From assembly GCA_021442155.1 (NCBI GenBank), contig CM038215.1, positions 212,530,982 through 212,594,981 of the forward strand: 64,000 nucleotides of DNA, given 5' to 3'. Source of the DNA: Cymbidium sinense (Eukaryota; Streptophyta; Magnoliopsida; Asparagales; Orchidaceae). Shown one piece after another: positions 38,340 through 51,030 of this stretch. Every line of letters starts with the position of its first letter. Position 1 is the stretch's first letter. The position numbers and the translations under genes were made by a program. The notes beneath the pieces were generated by a model. That model was given only the letters and a program-made list of their open reading frames with translations, did not search any database and was not told the DNA's origin.

Positions 38340-39640
38340 CAATCTCAATTATATTTTGTTTCCTATTAAGCTCCAAGCCAAATTGACTTAAGCCCTAACC
38401 TAAGTTCATTCCATCGTGGTCCTATGATCCAACCTGAAGCTCATTCAAGTAAACCAAATCCAATTGATTTTCATAAAAGCACTCCAACCATTCAATAGAC
38501 TATTTCAAACTCTTCCAATACTTGCAATCAAATTAATTGAATCAAATGAGTCCAATCAACCCAAGTTAGCCCATTTGACCTAAAAGGTCCAAACGAGCAA
38601 AATCCAATCAAACCCAAATCAATTGCAATCAAGGCCACTAATCAACACTAAATCCATCATTGAACTTTTCTCAACACCTGATTCCACCAATTCAACTCAA
38701 TCAACCCAATTGATCCACTTGACCTAAAGTGGCCTAAATGACCAAATTGACTCAAACTTCAATTCAACCCAAATTAGATTTAATCAATCCATCCAATCCC
38801 TTCCATAATAACTGTTGGTAATCTTGGATAGACCAATTGCAATCAATTGGATCAAACCAAACTAATTTAGCCAATTAACCCAAGTTGACCCAATTTGACC
38901 TAAGGGTCAAATTGGGTCAAATCTCATTCCCACTCTAATTGATTGAAACCAATGCCTCTGATCAATCATAAATTGATTATTAAACATGATCCAACCTTCA
39001 ATTGAACCCAATTTGGTCAACCTAACCCAATTGATCCCTTTAGCCCAAATTGACCTAAATGGTCTAATTGAATTGAATCCTTCCCAAATCCAAATTGATT
39101 CAAACCAATACCTACAATCATTCTCAAATAATCAATTGAACCTAAACCAACCCTCCACCCAAGCTAATTTGGCCAATTTGACCAAATTGGTCAACTTAGC
39201 CCATTTGACCTAAATGAACCCATATGAGCCAAAATCAAATCCACTTCAAATTGAACCAAACCAATTGCACCAATACATTTTGAATGACCAATTAAACATA
39301 TCCAAACCCTTGTTTGACCCAATTTGACCAATTGGTCAACCTAGCCCAATTAAACCCCATTTGACCCATATGAGTCAAATTTGAGCCAAACCATATCAAA
39401 CCAAGTCCAAACCCAACTAAACTTTGCATGACTCATTCTTGGGTCACCATGGGCCAGCCCAAGTGGACCCAACCCATGGTGAACCTAGTTTGGGTGAAAA
39501 ACCTTAAACCAAGCCACCCAAATAAGATAAAATCCCATTTAGATGGGTTCTCCCACTCCTCAAGCCTTGGCAACCACCTTTGGCTATTCTTGGACACTAG
39601 GACCACTGACCCACCCTAACCCAAGGCTGTTGGGTTTAGC
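38340..39640. repeat. Dense short-motif zone (CAATTTGACC / TTGGTCAA) in the long LTR
   Basis: Phrases such as CCAATTTGACC, AATTGGTCAA, CCCATTTGACC and AGCCCATTTGACCTAAA recur dozens of times without a fixed period, and many are near-palindromic (TTGACCAATTTGGTCAA-type). The equivalents in other LTR copies are 20,000-20,560 (same direction), and 14,460-14,930 with 17,840-18,300 (reversed). Open frames here (e.g. 38,986-39,213) are made of repeat units and are not genes. Confidence 0.7.
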
Positions 39641-42069
39641 CTTTGGCCATAGAGGGTGAACTCACCCATGGCATGCCATTGGTACACCCCATGTCAGCCC
39701 ACGCCATTATCTCAGCCTCTCAAGCACCTCCACCTCAGTAGTCCCTTGCCACCTCGGCCTACTACAGACGGCCAAAAATCAGCCAACGCCTTTAGTTCAC
39801 TTATAGATGAGAGTATAATCCTCCCCATCCATTAAAACTTAACAGGGAGCATCCTTAGAGCATTCTGAATAGTCCTAGACCCTTCCCTGAATCCCTTGTG
39901 CACTCCATTGTTGGTGTGACAAATCCACGAGCAAAACTGAGAGCTCTGTCTATTAAACCTGACCAAAACTCCACCAAACTCAAATTAATTCTTCTCACAC
40001 CTTCCCCTCACTCCTGTGAGTCAAAATAAATCGATCCCCAATCGATTTGATCACCGGAAGGCACTCAAAGACCAACTCCGATGAGCTTTGTGGTGATGCT
40101 TGGTTCACAGAAGAATTGGCGGGGAGACAGCTGAAGATCTTCTCAGCAGGGACTTCATCTCTTCAAGACCAAGCTACCTTAGTCGATAGACTGCCGGTCT
40201 TTAGCTCTAGCGAGGTAAAAATCTAGCAAATTGTAGATTTTTCTCTACGTGTTGGTCTTTTGTGAAATGAATTATGATTTTATCCGATTTTCATCATAGG
40301 ATCTCTTTAATCTCTTCCCCAAACATTATGGAGTCGATCTCACCATCCCATGAGCTCTGGTGAGCTCAAATTAAGCGACAAAAGGTGGACATCGACCATC
40401 TTCTAGTGCTCAGGGGATGATGAATCATTAGTTGTCCATTCCACGTGATTAGAATGGACATCCATGATTTAATCTACTAGATTATTCGATTAAATCCTTA
40501 AGAAATCACGAGATTAATCTTGGTCATTCGATCCAAGATTGGACGGTGGGGATGAAATTGCTTAGGCCACTATTGATTTAGCTATCACGTCGGACATTTT
40601 AAATAACATATCTCATGGCACCATGTGAAAAGCACTGCCGTGTCAGCTTTCACATGGCGTTGACTGTTTGGCGAGTTAATTATGTGTTAAAAGTGCAATT
40701 AAATGGCCAAAACTTTGAAAATTTCTAACTAATTGTAAAAAAATTCAAAAAATATGAATAAACCCATTTTGAAAAGGTTAAATATAGGAGAATTTAATAA
40801 AAACAAAATCTCTAATATTTGGTTAATGAATAATGCTAATTAGGGTTTAAATATTATGCTAATTACCTAATTAAGGATTAATTACTTTGCCAATTTATCC
40901 CAAACTTTGTGGGTTAATTTTGTGGGATGTCCATTGTCTCCCATAATTTTCTTGGAATTATTGGTCGTGTAATTTAAAGAATTAAAATTTTCAATCTTAA
41001 TCACCCTCTTTAATCAATTTAATAATTATTAAAAATGCTAAATAGTAAAATAGATGATTAATAATGGTTAATCACTATAAGCAGTGGGAATGATGAGGGA
41101 AAATGATTAGGTCCTCCTTCCTAATTGTTCTCCTAAATGCATTCCTTAGGAGGGTTTAATTAACATGGAATAATTAAGGATTAATTAAGAAAAAATCATA
41201 GTTAAAGTGAAATCAATTTAAATTAATGATTGGGTTCAGATAATCTAAGTATAATTTATAAAATTTTCCTTTATGTGTTTAATAGCATAAAGTCATTAAG
41301 GGAATTATGGTTAACTCATTGGTGTGAAAAAATCATAAGAGTACTTAGCATAGTTTTCTTCTTTGATCTAATTAGCTCTTAAGCATGAGCCTAATTTGCA
41401 TTAGGGCCCTCTAAGTGCATTGCAAATTTTAATTGTTCATTGGAATATCATTGAGGCTCATAATCAAGTGTCTAATTAAGTTAAAGAAGCTTAAGAAAGG
41501 GTAATTAAATTGGTTGATTAATGATTTAAACTTAATCAATTCATAAAATTCACTTAACCACTTTTCCTTAAATACATTAAGTTACCAACATGGGATGGGG
41601 TAAAACATCAAATGTCTTTCTCCTTTTTAGGTTTTATTAACTTAAACATCAAAATCAAGGTTCCATAAAAACTTTGGTTAATCTTAAAGAGTTTTATTAG
41701 ACTTTTTTGTCCTTAGGAATTAATGTGATTGAATATATCATGCCTGTAATGTTCAATTATTCCTTTTCAATCATTATAAATTTGTATGTCATTTGTTTCA
41801 TACATTCCTGTCTTTTCAAAAAGAATTAAAGAAAAAAGAGAATATAATCATATCTAAATTACATGTGTTGAATTAATCTTACTATATGGTGTGGCTATTA
41901 TCATTAATAAATCTCAAATTATTTTTAAAATCATAAGCTAATCATGGAAATTTAGAGTGATGTTGGCTATGAATATTACATGTGATTTATGTTCACTTAT
42001 AGTGTAAACATGCTAAAGGATTGTTCTATTTTCATGATTCATGTGTATGTTTACATGTGTTTGAATGTT

Positions 42070-42440
42070 AGTAAGTATATAATCTGGACATCCTGAAAAT
42101 GTGAGACTTTAAGTAGCCCAAGGAGGTCTTATATTACCTCACTTATCTAGTTTAACAACGACACATACTTACTTAATTTTATTCATATGTGTACATGTGC
42201 TAGAATTTGGATAGAGCTTTACTTTACATGAGTAAATAATTGCTAATATACAACCTTTACATGATTTCCATTCTTATGTTTATGTATATATTTATGTGTA
42301 TTGAAGTTAGCAAGTATATAGTCTGGACATCCCGAGAATACGAGGATTTAAGTAGCCCCAAGGAGGTCTTAAGATTACCACATTTTTTGGTTTAACAATG
42401 ACACATACTTGCTTAATCTTTAATACATGTATATATATGC
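42070..42440 (-). repeat. Tandem duplication, period about 240, in the solo LTR
   Basis: GTAAGTATATAATCTGGACA at 42,071 and GCAAGTATATAGTCTGGACA at 42,310 start matching stretches of over 110 bases that share AAGTAGCCC(C)AAGGAGGTCT and GTTTAACAACGACACATACT-type phrases. The similarity extends into the preceding TTACATG-rich sequence. I did not see it in copies A, B or D. Confidence 0.8.
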
Positions 42441-44979
42441 TTAACTAAGGACTGAAATCTTTCTTTTCTACCAAAATACATGCATTAAGAATCATCAAGT
42501 TTGCAAAAATGTGAAAATATATTGTATGTACAAGTAAGAAATAAGGAAATATACTTGTTATTGATGATGAAAAGGAATGATGTAATATTATCCATGTGAT
42601 AACAATCTCATTAATCTTAAGTTGTCTTTCATGTTTGAATAGGATTCTTGAAGATTAACCCAAACTTAGTATTAATAAAATATTTAATAAATCATTCACT
42701 GAGAGAAACTAGAAATCATAATAACATGCCTTTAGAAAATAACTTAGGGTAGGGATGAAGAGGGTCAAACTTCTTTCCTCTTTTTATAACAACTAGATGC
42801 TAAGTAAATATTAAGTGAAATAATAGAAAATATAAATTAAAATCTACCAATCCTTTCAATAACTTGAAGTAAAACCTCCCCACATTTGTAACTTGAACAT
42901 TCCAAAACCTTTAGACAATGATATACGTAAAGCCTGGCTAGGACATACCATGCCAAACTTTAGCACACACACTAGAATACTAAGTCACCACTTCTAGATC
43001 TAAGTTAGGATGGTGTATGTTATGATATTATATTTTATTTTATGATGTAATGTTTTAGACTAGATGTTAGGATTATTTATGCGTAGAGTGGATGTTGGGC
43101 CGTCTATATTCTAATGATGTTTTATGAATGAGATTATGCTAAAGGGGCCACTGAAATGATAAATATATTTAAATGCTCTTGCTTGTAGGTTGTTTATACC
43201 CCCTAAGCATAATTCAATTAAGGCAGGTGGGCTTGGTTACCCATGTGTAGGGTGCTAAGTCCATATATATGAAATATAATTGCTTGATTTGAATGATTAT
43301 TTGGCTAACATCTATTTTGTAGGTGTAGTTAGATTTTATTTTTCATAAAAATATATAATTTTGCAATAGGAATTACGATTAGTGCTATGGGGTTTAGGAT
43401 TAGCAGTGGCTGGAAAGTAAAAAAACTGGGAGGCCCTATGAAGCCTAGAGTAAATCAAGCCCAAGGAAGAAGTGTGAAGGAAAAGCAAAGAATGAAGACC
43501 CTCATAACATTTATTTAATTGTAATTGTAATATTCTTTTGTAATTCGGGTTGTATAAGTGTAGAGATCGGTAACCCAATTTCTTTCTTTTTTGGGGTGTA
43601 CGGCAGTACTCGGCCGCACCGGCCTTTTATTCTTTTACGAAGTTTACGAATATTTTATTGTTATGTTTAGCTTGTGCAGTATAAATGACATATTTTTCAT
43701 AAGTTTCTTAAAGTTTGATAATTGAATGTGTGGTGTAGATGCGGTAGGCTCTTTAGGATAAAATAAATTTTCTACTCCTACTAATAACTCATAACTAAAT
43801 TCTAAAATAACTCATAACCTCACTTTAAAGTCTAGGTTTAAATCAAGATAAATAAAAGATTTAGCAACACCTTAGTTGAATAATATCTATTTTAACAATC
43901 ATCCATATCATCTTATTTCACTCTTGAATAGGGAGGATCTTCATTCTTGCACGATAGGAGAATGCTTGACCTTTGAGGGCATCCCTTGTAGTGGAGAACA
44001 CCTCCTACCTCTAATTTAGCCCACAACCTTATTTCATCATGCATTTAGGCATAATTATCCCAAGCCTTAATCCAAATGATTATGTCAAAAATGATTTAAA
44101 AGATGGTAAATATTTGCATTAGTCTAAGTCATGTCTTCATGCTAGTCATGATCTAGTCTCTTAAGGAGTGATTTTAGGACTCTAGTTTTCCTTCCTAATT
44201 AAATAACAACTTAGCTATCTTGCATTTACATAAGACTGGCCTACATGATTTTGAAGTGTAGAAGGTCTTAGCTGGTGGCCACTCTAGGTGGACGTGAGTC
44301 TAGAAGAGTCGGGATGGGTTTATCCTCGCTTGTGGAGTAAACCACTATATCCCATTTTTTGATTAGACTTAAGTCATGCTTTTAGCTTATGCTAAAGCAT
44401 CCTAGATTTATGTTCTGAGGCTATTTGTTAAGTTTTGGTTACGAGTATAAGTCCTCACCTATTGGGCATTTCCACGATCTTGTGTTGATATATTATAAGC
44501 CCTAGCATTTTAGTAAAATTTCAACGCAAACAAAAAGTGAACTCTCGCTTTCAAATATATAAAGCCTCACTATAGGTAGATCACTAGCCTTCCTAATATC
44601 ATGAGTGCTCCCTACTTATCCTCCTTTGGAATTCATAAATAAGTCTTTCCAATTGAACTTCTTCACTTGATTTCCATGAATACTCAATCCTTTGATAGTC
44701 TAATCTTGAAACTTTTGGAGATATTTATTAATTACTTTAATCAAGAGTTTTCTTAGAGAATTCCTATTTCTTAGGATGTAATTAACTATGGATGCTTGCT
44801 TCCATAGGGACTTAAACAACCTGACATAAAATAAACCCTATTTTAATTCTCCATGTAAAGTAAGGGAAAGATCTCTAGTATATACTAAGACTCATCTGCC
44901 TTGGGAGTCCTTATTATGTGATTAGGTCCACTTTTAAGATCTACGTGGTGTCTATACGACTCCAAATTAAAACACCACA

Positions 44980-45842
44980 TTGATTTAAAGTAAAAAAATA
45001 AGAACTTTATATGGAATGTTGTAAGCAAACAAATCTTAAAAGAACTTGATTTACTTTAAAAGAAATGAAAATTAGAAACCAAAATATATATAAAACCACA
45101 ACAAAAAGAATGATTAAAATACTTGCATGAAAGTGTAATCAAAGTATGTTATTCAATAAATAAATTCAAAACAACAAGCTAAAGTTGATTTCTTATGTAT
45201 GAAATCAAATTAAAAATGTTTTTACAAATCCTTTGATGAATAAGAATTAAAGAGTCATTAATGAATCAAAACCTTATAAAATTTTGAGAATAAATTGAAA
45301 GAAGATGAGAAGGATCTCCCCTTAATGGTTAAAGATGATTTGCAAGGAGGGAGAGAACTTTTTATCACCAAGCTTTAAGTAATTCCAAAAGAAGGTTCGA
45401 CCAAGGAGAGATTCTAACAAATCTTTAAGAATGATTTAATTTACTCCACACCAAGTTTCATCCATGAGAAGATGTGCAAAATAAAGAGAGCTTAAGAACC
45501 TTGGAAAACTATTCTTGATTTGAGTGCTATTTTGCCAAAAGAAAATGTCAAGAAGAGAAGAAGATTTCGGCCAAGAGAGAATAAGAAAGGTTTGAGAGAA
45601 ATTTTGCACTTTGAATCACTAAGATCTCTAAGTAATCAAATTACAAGAGTTTGGATAAGATGGAGAAGAGCTAAGAAGAATTAACCTAATTCTAAACCAT
45701 ATTATATATAAAATAGAGGAAAGAGGAGTCGGTCAAACAAGATAAAACTTGGAGGGAAACTCAATTAAATAAATGATTCAATTTTTGAATCAATCCAAAA
45801 ATTAAAAATCCAATGAAGAAGATTTCGACCAAGGATAGATGG

Positions 45843-45902
<60 letters not shown>

Positions 45903-47361
45903 GAGAATAATAAAAACTATTCCATTCAAATATAATTAAATCAAATCAAGGATTTTCGGCTAAGTATGACAAGGAGAAGGAAAAGTTGTTTTAGAATGAA
46001 TTTGAAGTTTGAATAATTCAACACATGGTTTAAAATGAAATTCAAACTGAATTTTAGACATGAATGATTAGCTAGGATAAAAGGAAAGGGAATAATTAAT
46101 AAAATTAACATATAAAGCTTAAGTTATTAAGGCAATTAAATTAAGGAGGGAATTAATTTGAATTTGCTTTGACTTTAATTTCTCAAGCAAGGTGGCCAAC
46201 TAAGTAATATTACAAATTGGGATTCAATCATGATTTAATGCAACAAATGAAAGATTGAATAATCAATACATAATTGAAACAATAAGGAAAATCATGAAAT
46301 AAAACAATAAAATAATTCAAGGGAAAATCCATTGAGAATTTTGGCCAAAGGTACTTCCCTTAATTGAAATGATCTCCAATCAATGCAATCAATTAATTCA
46401 AATTAAGGAAGAGTAATTAACAAACTTTTAAATAATAACCACAAATTAAAATAATTCAAATTAAATTAAATAGAGCCAGCCCTATACTTTCCAAAAATGA
46501 ATTAATTAAAAAAAAGGAAAGTTTATAAAATCATGACTCATTTGAATTCAAATTTAAATTAACTTAAAGTAATTCAATTTAAACTCAAATTATCTAAATT
46601 AAAGCATGAGAAGGTTGGCCAAATCATTCCATAAATGAATAAATCCAATTTTGCATTAATATGACAATGTATATTTAATTTAGATTCAAAATAATTTAGA
46701 CTCAAAATTCAAATAAAGGGACTTTTGAAATTTGAATAAACAAGGGAAATATTATGGAAATAATTTGAAAAAATCTCACATGATTTATTCTTCAAGCAAC
46801 TAAAAAATATTCGGCCAAAATGTTTCCAAAATAATAAGGAAGATTTGAGAGAGAAGATAGAAGGATAGGTGAGAGAAAAAATATTTATGATAATTTTTTA
46901 ATAGTTGTATTTTTATGCAAAAATAAATGGATAAATAATGTAATTAAACATGAAAATAATTAAATGAAGTATGGAATTAATTTATCTCACATGAAAGCAC
47001 AATAGATGATGATTAAACTCATGTAAGTGATTTGATTATCCAAAAAGGACAATTCAAGGAATAATTAAAGAATAATGCAATTTTAAAATAAAAAATATAA
47101 AGAAATAAAAATAAAATATTTCGAAATGATTAATCCATGAACTTTATTTTATTGAACTCTTATTTGCCTTAGTATTGTAAGTCCTAGAAAATTCCCAACT
47201 AGTTCAAGCCCAATCACCTTTAGCTTTCCAAATTTGATTGAAGAATCTAGGTTTGAAGAATTTCCTACATCACTTGAATTTAATTCAATTAGTAGCACTT
47301 GAACATATGTTTGTTATCATCAAAATCAATCTCAAATGTGATGGGACTCATGAAGTTAACA
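44980..47361 (-). repeat. Copia 3' LTR, proximal part
   Basis: Continues the 3' LTR after the gypsy insertion. TAAGAACTTTATATGGAATG, GTGTAATCAAAGTATGTTAT and TGATTTCTTATGTATGAAAT match 52,800-53,010 of the 5' LTR. It ends GGGACTCATGAAGTTAACA at 47,361, i.e. the element-strand LTR start is TGTTAACTTCATGAGTCCC. The polypurine tract follows directly. Confidence 0.88.
45846..45899. repeat. GA microsatellite in the copia 3' LTR
   Basis: A pure run of about 27 GA units. The same site in the 5' LTR holds a compound GA-CA-GA repeat (53,655-53,739), and the older solo LTR has no such run. Confidence 0.97.
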
Positions 47362-47377
47362 AGCTCCCCTTTTTTAT
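47362..47377 (-). promoter_or_regulatory. Polypurine tract of the copia element
   Basis: The minus strand reads ATAAAAAAGGGGAGCT and is followed without a gap by the LTR start TGTTAAC. The purine tract adjoining the 3' LTR is where plus-strand DNA synthesis starts. It confirms the 3' LTR boundary at 47,361. Confidence 0.8.
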
Positions 47378-47617
47378 GATGACAAATCTATGTTGACCTT
47401 AAATCAATTTTTTTGAAATAAAAATTGCATTAAAATATAATAAGGCAAGCTTAAAACAGATACAATAAGCTCCCCTTAAATTTTTGTATAAAAATGAAAA
47501 GAATCAATATGAATGAAAAGACCAACATAATACTTTTTTTCTTTTTTGGCAACATCAAAAAGATTTTAAATATGTAAGTAAATTAAATGGATGGATCTAT
47601 CGTACCTAACATGCATT

Positions 47618-48209
47618 TTAAAGTGCAAAAATGTTCTTCAGGTAAAGATTTTTTTTTAAAATATCAATAATTTGCAAATCCGTACTAACAAAATCAGCAT
47701 CAACATCACCTTTATTAACATGATCCCTAAGAAAATAATACATAATTTGTATATGCTTGGTCTGAGAATGTTGGATAGGATTTTTTGTTAAGCTAATTGC
47801 ACTAGTGTTCTCACATTTAATGGGAATGCCATCTAGCATAAGTCCAAAGTCTTTTAATTGTTACTTTAACCAAAGAACCTAAGCAACATAGCTTCCAGCA
47901 GCTATATATTCAGTTTCCACAATGGAAAGAGCAACATAGTTTTGTTTCTTAGAGGACCAAGATATAAGTGATGATCCTACAATTGGCATGTTTTGATGTA
48001 CTTTTTCTATCTACTTTACAACCAGTGAAGTCAACAATGAAATAAGCAATCAAGTCACATGATGGTGAACTTTTAGGATGCCATAAACCTAACCTAGAAG
48101 TGCTTATCAAATAATAAAAGATATACTTAACTAAAGTTAAATGTGATTCCTTGAAAAAAATGAGCACACAAGCAAATAACAAACATAATATCATGCCTAC
48201 TAGCAGCAA
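47618..48209 (-). pseudogene. Copia RNase H and C-terminus
   Basis: Two readable pieces: 48,209-47,949 with LVKYIFYYLISTSRLGLWHP and CDLIAYFIVDFTGCKVDRKS, and 47,839-47,618 with TKNPIQHSQTKHIQIMYYFL and RDHVNKGDVDADFVSTDLQI. Between them SWSSKKQN and LSIVETEYIAAG can be read with shifts. This is the standard copia C-terminus; the polypurine tract lies about 240 bases downstream. Confidence 0.86.
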
Positions 48210-48214
48210 GGTAT

Positions 48215-49110
48215 AAAAAGTAAACCAATCATACTTCTATAAAGCTTCTAATCAACAGGTTTCTCAAATTCATTTAAATCAAGCATAGTGGAAGGGCTCA
48301 TGGGAGTTTTACTAGATTTGAATCTCTTCATGTCAAACCTTTCAATCAAGTCATTTGTATACTTAGTTTGACAAATGAAGGTGCCATTTTCTTATTGCTT
48401 TACTTGAAGACCCAAGGAAAAATTGAGTTCACCCATTATACTCATTTCAAAGTTTTTAAACATTAAAGATGATAACTCAACACACAATGATTCATTTATA
48501 CTTCTAAATAAAAGATCATTCACATAAATTTTCATAATGATTAAGTCATCACCTAAATTTTAAAGAATAGGGTGGTATCTACTCCACCCTTTGTAAATCC
48601 ATGGTTAATAAGAAAGCTACTCAATCTATCATACCAAGCAATAGGAGCTTGTTTTAATCTATACAAGGCTTTCTTTAATTTAAAACATGATCAGGAAAAT
48701 CTAAATTTTCAAAACTAGGAGATTGTTCTATAAAGACATATTGATCTATAAACTCAGTTAGAAAAGCACTTTTTACATCCATTTGAAAAACTTTAAAGTC
48801 TTTGTGACAACCATAAGCAAAGAGCAATCTTATAATCTAGTCTAACTACGAGGGCAAAAGATTCCTCAAAGTTTATACCCTCAACCTGAGTGTACCCTTA
48901 TGCAACCAATCTAGCCTTATTTCTAATAATGTGTCTAGAGTCATCCAACTTATTTCTAAAGACCCATTTAGTTCCTATGGCATTCTGGTGTTGAGGTCTA
49001 CGGACTAATTCCTAAGCATCATTCTATACAATGTAATTTAATTCTTCTTCCATAGTTACTATATAATAATGACCTTTCAAAGCATCATCCACTGATTTAG
49101 GTTTGGTTGC
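48215..49110 (-). pseudogene. Copia reverse transcriptase
   Basis: Blocks in order on the minus strand: AIGTKWVFRNKLDDS (48,985-48,945), NKARLVA, QVEGINFEESFALVVRLD (about 48,890), [20 protein letters not shown] (48,685-48,620), [15 protein letters not shown] (48,600-48,557) and the catalytic site at 48,526-48,515. The last reads YVND instead of YVDD, replacing one metal-binding aspartate. Stops lie before and after it (FFKI*GDD). RT activity would be lost even without the stops. Confidence 0.85.
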
Positions 49111-49241
49111 AGATAGAAATACATAATAATTAATCACATTCTTAAAATATCTTATAGTTCTAACACCTTGGGAGGGATGTCCTATAATCAAGTCCTTGGG
49201 ATGATTCTTGATAAATTTCCATTCTTTAGGTAAAAAATCAT

Positions 49242-49472
49242 CTACATTTCTTCCAAGTTGATTTTCTGAAACTTATCTACCTCATCCTTAATCAAATCAT
49301 TTCTAGAAGAATCTACAAAGTTTTCATCATATATAACATGTATTATATCTTCTACAACCATCTTTCTTATGTTATGAACTCTATAAGATCTACTAAATAA
49401 TGAATAACCTAAAAAGATGCCATCGTCCGACTTGCTATCAAACTTTTCTAAAGTGTTTTTTCCATTATTCAA
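49242..49472 (-). pseudogene. Copia region between integrase and RT
   Basis: An uninterrupted 76-codon piece including TLEKFDSKSDDGIFLGYSLF and RSYRVHNIRKMVVEDIIHVI, the conserved 'DGIFLGYS' segment that precedes the reverse transcriptase in copia polyproteins. It is one of the longest intact frames in the element. Confidence 0.85.
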
Positions 49473-49679
49473 AATAAAGCACTTACATCCAAAGATATGA
49501 ACATAGCTAATCTTAGATTTCTCATCAAAAAAAAAAAAATTTCATAGGAGGTCTTGTTTAAGATAGGTCTCAAATAGACACAATTCATCACATAACATGC
49601 ATTGTTAATGACTTCGGCCTAAAAACATTTAGACAACTTATAGTCATCTAACATAGCTCTACTCAACTCAATTAAAATC

Positions 49680-50370
49680 CTATTTTTTTTGTTTCTACGA
49701 TACCATTTTGCTGAGGAGTTCTAGTGGGTATAGAAATTGTTTTAATACTAAACTCATCACAAAAAATTTCAAAGCATTTATTTTGAAATTTACCAGCATG
49801 ATCTGATTGAATTCTACTAACTAAGAGACATCTATCCATCTAAATATGTTTAACAAATTTTCTAAAGGATTCAAAAGCATCATACTTGTGAATTAAAACA
49901 TAGCCCATGTGAATCTAGAGAAATCATCATTAATAATAATAAATCCATAGAATTTTTCTCCTAAACTAGTAGTACTATTAGGATCAAACAAATCCATATG
50001 CAATAATTTTAAAGATCTAGATGTAGAAATAATATTTTTATTTTTGAAAGAATGTTTAGAATGTTTTTCTATGAATACATGCATCACATATATAATCATA
50101 ATAGAAATTCATTTTAGGTAAACCATCTACAAGATGAAGTTTTACAATTTTATTTAAAGAATACATATTAATATTACACAACTGTTTATGCCTTAACCAA
50201 ATGTCATCAAGTAAACTTTTAAAATGAAATAAATTTAGATTAGCATCACATGCATTTTTAAAATTAATATGAAAAGTATTCTTATATCTATGACTTACAA
50301 GTAAAATATTTTTCTTATTTTCTAATAACATAGAAAGAGGCATGAAATTCAACATTAAGTCTTTTATCAC
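49680..50370 (-). pseudogene. Copia integrase
   Basis: Zinc-binding module: DDIWLRHKQLCNINMYSLNK, then VCDAC as ICDACIHRK (50,212-50,060). The usual GHVSM is CNINM, so the second histidine of the HHCC site is lost. Catalytic core: LLHMDLFDP and INDDFSRFTW (about 50,010-49,900), IQSDHAGKF (about 49,795), and TPQQNGIVETK near 49,725-49,690 holding the final glutamate. All three acidic positions can be assigned (D, D, E), but frame breaks divide them. The stop replacing tryptophan in KCF*AEVINNACYVMN (near 49,620) lies just after the core. Confidence 0.85.
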
Positions 50371-50379
50371 ATAACTGGC

Positions 50380-51030
50380 AAATACAAATAAGATTATGCT
50401 TTAAAACTTCAATAAAATAAACTTTATCTAAAGTAATTAATTTTTTAGCTACATAACCAATATCAATTATTATTTTTACATTATCACCATAAACCACGTA
50501 CCCTTCTTCACAAAGTTCCATCATGAAAAATTTTGATTTATCACATGTTTTTGTCTTGAACATCCATTGTCCAAGTACCGCATACCTTCTTTGATTTTTC
50601 TTTGAAGCCATTCCTACAAGAGAAAATTATGATCAACTTTTGGAACCCAAGCATGTTTGGGTCCACATCCTAAAGAAAAAAAATATGTGATGAATGTTAT
50701 ATAGTGTGTGTTGCATTCAGATCATTATTTTTAGGAATCCAAATGAAATGTGATCTAGAAAATTCTTGAGATCTACATGCATGAAAATCAAAAGATATAT
50801 GACCATTATTATTGCAAAAATTACACATGACATTTGTATTTGCATAGGGTTTATACTTTTGATGTAGTAGATGATTTATTTCTAATGGATGAAACATGTG
50901 AGTGTAAGCTTGCATGTCATAACAAATTTTCTCTTTAAAGTTTTCTATAAGCAAATATTGATCTACTGTAGTAACATTCTTAGCTTTCAACTCACTACGT
51001 TCTTTTCCAAAGGATAAAGCATGCATTTCT
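50380..51030 (-). pseudogene. Copia second zinc knuckle and aspartic protease
   Basis: HALSFGKERSELKAKN and CNFCNNNGHISF precede the linker (50,697-51,026). The protease site is read as YLDNGCSR from the minus strand near 50,580, where the family has YLDSGCSRHM: the serine is asparagine and a shift follows at once. VVYGDNVKIIIDIGYV (about 50,500-50,450) and VLKHNLICICQLCDKRLNVE (50,400) are the usual downstream blocks. Cleavage activity is not expected. Confidence 0.82.

Larger units (their letters stand above)
38088..44979 (-). mobile_element. Solo long gypsy LTR (6.9 kb, minus) inserted in the copia 3' LTR
   Basis: The minus-strand start TGTGGTGTTTTAATTTGGAG at 44,979 matches other copies of the family. 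The plus-strand left end TATTGACCTTACTTTTAG compares with TATACTTAGTGACC in copy D. TTGAT is present on both sides (38,083-38,087 and 44,980-44,984), a perfect 5-base target duplication, and the intact 5' copia LTR reads through the site (CATATTGATTTAAAG near 52,776). Joining the two flanks restores a copia LTR of about 2,904 bases, matching the other copies. No coding sequence lies inside. Compared with copy D it is about 1 kb longer, partly through a tandem duplication near 42,070 and an enlarged CAATTTGACC zone. Confidence 0.85.

Noticed and set aside
38986..39213. 75-codon ORF rich in N, L and Q
   Set aside because: A translation of the CAATTTGACC repeat vocabulary; no protein-like composition beyond the repeats.
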